From: Bernardetia sp.
Lineage (GTDB): Bacteria; Bacteroidota; Bacteroidia; Cytophagales; Bernardetiaceae
NCBI GenBank assembly: GCA_020630575.1
Contig: JAHDBD010000012.1
Coordinates: forward strand, 62,001 to 126,000
Direction: 5' to 3'
DNA length: 64,000 nucleotides
The position numbers and the translations under genes are program-made. Below the pieces are notes generated by a model. The model searched no databases. It was not told where the DNA came from and saw only the letters and a list, made by a program, of their open reading frames with translations. Below, piece after piece: positions 62,011 through 64,000 of this stretch (position 1 is its first letter; every line of letters begins with the position of its first letter).

Positions 62011-62679
62011 TTACATTTTTTGATATAATCTAGTCAAGTAATCCTTGTTTTTAATTAATTCAGTAACTTTTCCCTCAAAAGTATTTATGTTTTTTAGGTT
62101 GGGAAAGCTAAGTTTTGCTCTTGCAATCGAAATTGAGCAAATTAAATTTGGATAGTTATAAATAAGGATTAATTGTTTTATCGTATCAGTTTCTATCTTT
62201 TTTAATCCAAACTTTTCTGCTGTTCTTTTATTGATAATATAAGTTGTTCCCTTTATTGTTACATCTTCTAAAAATTGAGCATCTTTGGTTTCATATTCTG
62301 AAATTAGATTGAGAAGTCCTTCTAAATAGTGTTTTAAAATAAAATTTGAACGTTCTCTTCCTGTTAGTTTTCTATCGATGACAAAAAAATAATCGAATAA
62401 ACTACCTCCATGTACGAGAATAATTTTGTTTTTCTCTCTTTCTGCAACAAATAATGAGGAATAATAAATGAGCTGATTATTTTCTTTCAAAGAAGGAATA
62501 TCAAAAAAAGGAGCTATAATAGAAAATGTAATTGCTATTGGAAAAAAAATAAAAAGAAGTAGATTCAAATAGGCTAGTATGCAACCTATAGTTAGGTTTA
62601 CAAGTAAAGACAATACTATTATTTTTGCTGTTATACTATTTTTTTCTTTCTGAGATTTTGAATAATAAGGATGCTTCAA
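62011..62679 (-). CDS. Uncharacterised membrane protein
   Basis: The protein has 222 residues. Two adjacent hydrophobic segments (about 20-65, ITAKIIVLSLLVNLTIG and LLLFIFFPIAITFSII) are followed by a soluble domain of about 150 residues with no family motif that I recognise. It begins with a TTG codon (62677-62679), as no ATG lies near the N-terminus. It is convergent with the AIM24-family gene, with only eight bases between stops, and divergent from the Crp-family gene. The start codon is uncertain. Confidence 0.7.
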   Translation of the reverse strand: MKHPYYSKSQKEKNSITAKIIVLSLLVNLTIGCILAYLNLLLFIFFPIAITFSIIAPFFDIPSLKENNQLIYYSSLFVAEREKNKIILVHGGSLFDYFFVIDRKLTGRERSNFILKHYLEGLLNLISEYETKDAQFLEDVTIKGTTYIINKRTAEKFGLKKIETDTIKQLILIYNYPNLICSISIARAKLSFPNLKNINTFEGKVTELIKNKDYLTRLYQKM

Positions 62680-62732
62680 AGCAGGATTATTTAATAAGTA
62701 AAGTTCGATAGTTTAAATTTACAACATGTATC

Positions 62733-63299
62733 ATGATAAAAAAATATCTTCAAACATTTGAAGTTCTTTCAGAAACAGAAATTGATGATTTTGTAAAAAA
62801 TATCACTCCAAAAAAACTCAATAAATCAGATTTTTTTATTCGTGAAGGAGAAATTTGTAAGGAGATAGCCTTTATTAAGTCTGGAACTTTTCGGTCTTTC
62901 TACACTTCAAATAAAGGAGAAGAATTTACATATTGTATTATGTTTCCCAATAATTTCTTGGCTGCTCATTCCTCATTTATCACTGGAGAACCAACTTCTG
63001 AAAATATACAAGCAATTACAGAAGTAGAGTTATTAGTTATTTCAAAAAATAAAGTAGATAACTTAATACAAGAAAGTACAAACTGGCTCAAAGTTGTCAA
63101 AATTATAACTGAACAACAATATATTGAATTAGAAAAAAGAGTTTTCCAACTCCAAAAAGACAATGCTGTTCAGCGTTATAGAGACTTAATTGAAAAACAG
63201 CCTCAATATATTCAACAAATTCCATTACAATATTTGGCTTCTTATTTAGGAATAACACAAAGACATTTGAGCCGAATTCGTAAGGAAATTGTTTTTTAG
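62733..63299 (+). CDS. Crp/Fnr-family transcriptional regulator
   Basis: The protein has 188 residues. A cNMP-binding-like beta-roll (about 15-120) has FFIREGEICKEIAFIKSGTF and TYCIMFPNNFLA. The C-terminal HTH is PLQYLASYLGITQRHLSRIRKE at about 165-186 and lacks the Fnr Cys cluster. The canonical cAMP-binding residues (RxxA, GE pair) are poorly conserved, so it may bind no nucleotide. It lies 86 bases upstream of a flavodoxin-fold reductase gene, which it may control (a common pairing in Bacteroidota; inferred). Confidence 0.9.
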   Translation: MIKKYLQTFEVLSETEIDDFVKNITPKKLNKSDFFIREGEICKEIAFIKSGTFRSFYTSNKGEEFTYCIMFPNNFLAAHSSFITGEPTSENIQAITEVELLVISKNKVDNLIQESTNWLKVVKIITEQQYIELEKRVFQLQKDNAVQRYRDLIEKQPQYIQQIPLQYLASYLGITQRHLSRIRKEIVF

Positions 63300-63332
63300 A
63301 CATTTGTCCTATATCCTCATAAACCTCTTTTC

Positions 63333-63340
63333 TACTTTTG
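63333..63340 (+). promoter_or_regulatory. Putative TAnnTTTG promoter of the quinone oxidoreductase gene
   Basis: TACTTTTG lies 45 bases upstream of the ATG at 63386, so the reductase may be transcribed separately from the Crp-family gene. Confidence 0.5.
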
Positions 63341-63385
63341 TTTAATCGCAGAAACTCATATAAAAATTACTAAAAAGATTAAACA

Positions 63386-63967
63386 ATGAAAAAGAAAATT
63401 CTAATCATCAATGGACATCCAAATAAAGATTCTTTTAATTTTGGAATTGCTCAAGCCTACAAAGAAGGAGCAGAAAGCTCTCAGACAGAAATAAAAGAAA
63501 TTGTTGTTTCAGAGTTAAATTTTAATCCAAATCTAAAATATGGATACCAAAAAAGAACAGAATTAGAACCTGATTTGGTAGAATCTTGGGAGAAAATAAA
63601 ATGGGCAGACCATTTAGTTTGGATTCACCCTGTTTGGTGGGGAGGTTTGCCTGCTATTTTGAAAGGATTTATTGACAGGCTTTTTTTACCTACTTTTGCT
63701 TTTCAATATAGAGAAAACTCTGTCTTTTGGGACAAACTTTTAAAAGGAAAAACAGCACATATTATTACTACATTAGACCAACCAAGTTGGTACTACAAAT
63801 TCATAAATGGACAGCCAAGTACAAAACAACTCAAAAAAAATACATTAGAATTTTGTGGTATTAAGCCTGTAAAAGTAACCTATATCGGAGTTGTACGAAA
63901 CTCTACCCAAACGCAAAGAGAAAAATGGCTAAATAAAGTAAAAATATTAGGCAACAAGCAAAAATAA
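63386..63967 (+). CDS. NAD(P)H-dependent quinone oxidoreductase (flavodoxin fold)
   Basis: The protein has 193 residues, full length. The N-terminal FMN/FAD phosphate loop is INGHPNKDSFNFGIAQAY, then WADHLVWIHPVWWGGLPAIL, the NQO1/KefF-type signature, and FKGFIDRLFLPTFAF in slight variant. Members reduce quinones, azo dyes or other electrophiles by two electrons. It follows a Crp-family regulator gene, suggesting stress-responsive control. The gene ends 33 bases before the window's right edge; no terminator is seen in the remaining bases. Confidence 0.92.
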   Translation: MKKKILIINGHPNKDSFNFGIAQAYKEGAESSQTEIKEIVVSELNFNPNLKYGYQKRTELEPDLVESWEKIKWADHLVWIHPVWWGGLPAILKGFIDRLFLPTFAFQYRENSVFWDKLLKGKTAHIITTLDQPSWYYKFINGQPSTKQLKKNTLEFCGIKPVKVTYIGVVRNSTQTQREKWLNKVKILGNKQK

Positions 63968-64000
63968 CACAACTCATATCGTTAAGACTTTCGCAAATTC

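Noticed and set aside
1-64000. CRISPR arrays, tRNA or rRNA genes, prophage or intact insertion sequences
   Set aside because: No regularly spaced repeats, no cloverleaf or rRNA signature and no transposase or integrase reading frame was recognised while reading through the window; a covariance search could still find a small RNA.

Overview
The window is low-GC (by eye roughly one third G+C), tightly packed chromosomal DNA from a member of the Bacteroidota. The evidence is SusC/RagA-style carboxypeptidase-regulatory plus TonB-type barrel architecture, many lipoproteins with an SSCKK-type N-terminus, 7TMR-DISM and LytTR signalling, FKBP lipoproteins, TAnnTTTG promoter motifs (the Bacteroidota -7 element) and few Shine-Dalgarno sites. 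Gene content (gliding-type FKBPs, large fibronectin-like exported proteins, a carboxynorspermidine dehydrogenase-like protein) fits a marine or freshwater Cytophagales bacterium; a Bernardetia/Flexibacter-like organism is my guess, not proven. I see no rRNA, tRNA, CRISPR array, prophage or intact insertion sequence.

Layout: 1-6.3 kb holds the tail of an acidic protein, a small SpoIIAA-like protein, a GAF histidine kinase with a response regulator, dnaG primase and a second single-domain response regulator. 6.5-10.5 kb has a small outer-membrane barrel, an RsmI-like methylase and two unrelated phosphate-transporter families side by side. 10.6-22.4 kb, all on the minus strand, has a PBP4-type D,D-carboxypeptidase and a three-gene exported cluster: a 2050-residue secreted protein, a multi-fibronectin protein and a barrel. 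23-34 kb has a 7TMR-DISM/LytTR receptor with an internal duplication, an M1 peptidase, a carboxynorspermidine/saccharopine dehydrogenase-family protein, a RING-like/RDD membrane protein, a serine beta-lactamase-family hydrolase and a 7TM AraC regulator. 34-43 kb has rpoB, separated from its usual partners, four tandem FKBP prolyl isomerases and an NrnA-like phosphoesterase. 43-54 kb has a GMC oxidoreductase, a Coq4-like protein, hemF, a VanX-like dipeptidase, a CAP-SPOR protein, a second RING-like/RDD protein, a TonB-type barrel and an Ig-like repeat protein. 54-64 kb has the second SpoIIAA-like paralogue, two thioredoxin-fold proteins, an OmpA lipoprotein, ffh, stress and AIM24-like proteins, a Crp-type regulator and a quinone oxidoreductase.

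Most genes are monocistronic or in short runs, separated by strong hairpins. Envelope building dominates (peptidoglycan hydrolases, prolyl isomerases, barrels, repeat proteins), together with signalling and housekeeping. The least expected content is non-coding: families of short dispersed palindromes (one lying inside a signal-peptide coding region), interleaved inverted repeats, a 142-bp MITE-like element and a 32-bp hairpin repeated on both sides of one gene. The best candidate for an undescribed protein system is the 12.2-22.4 kb exported cluster; its function cannot be read from the sequence.
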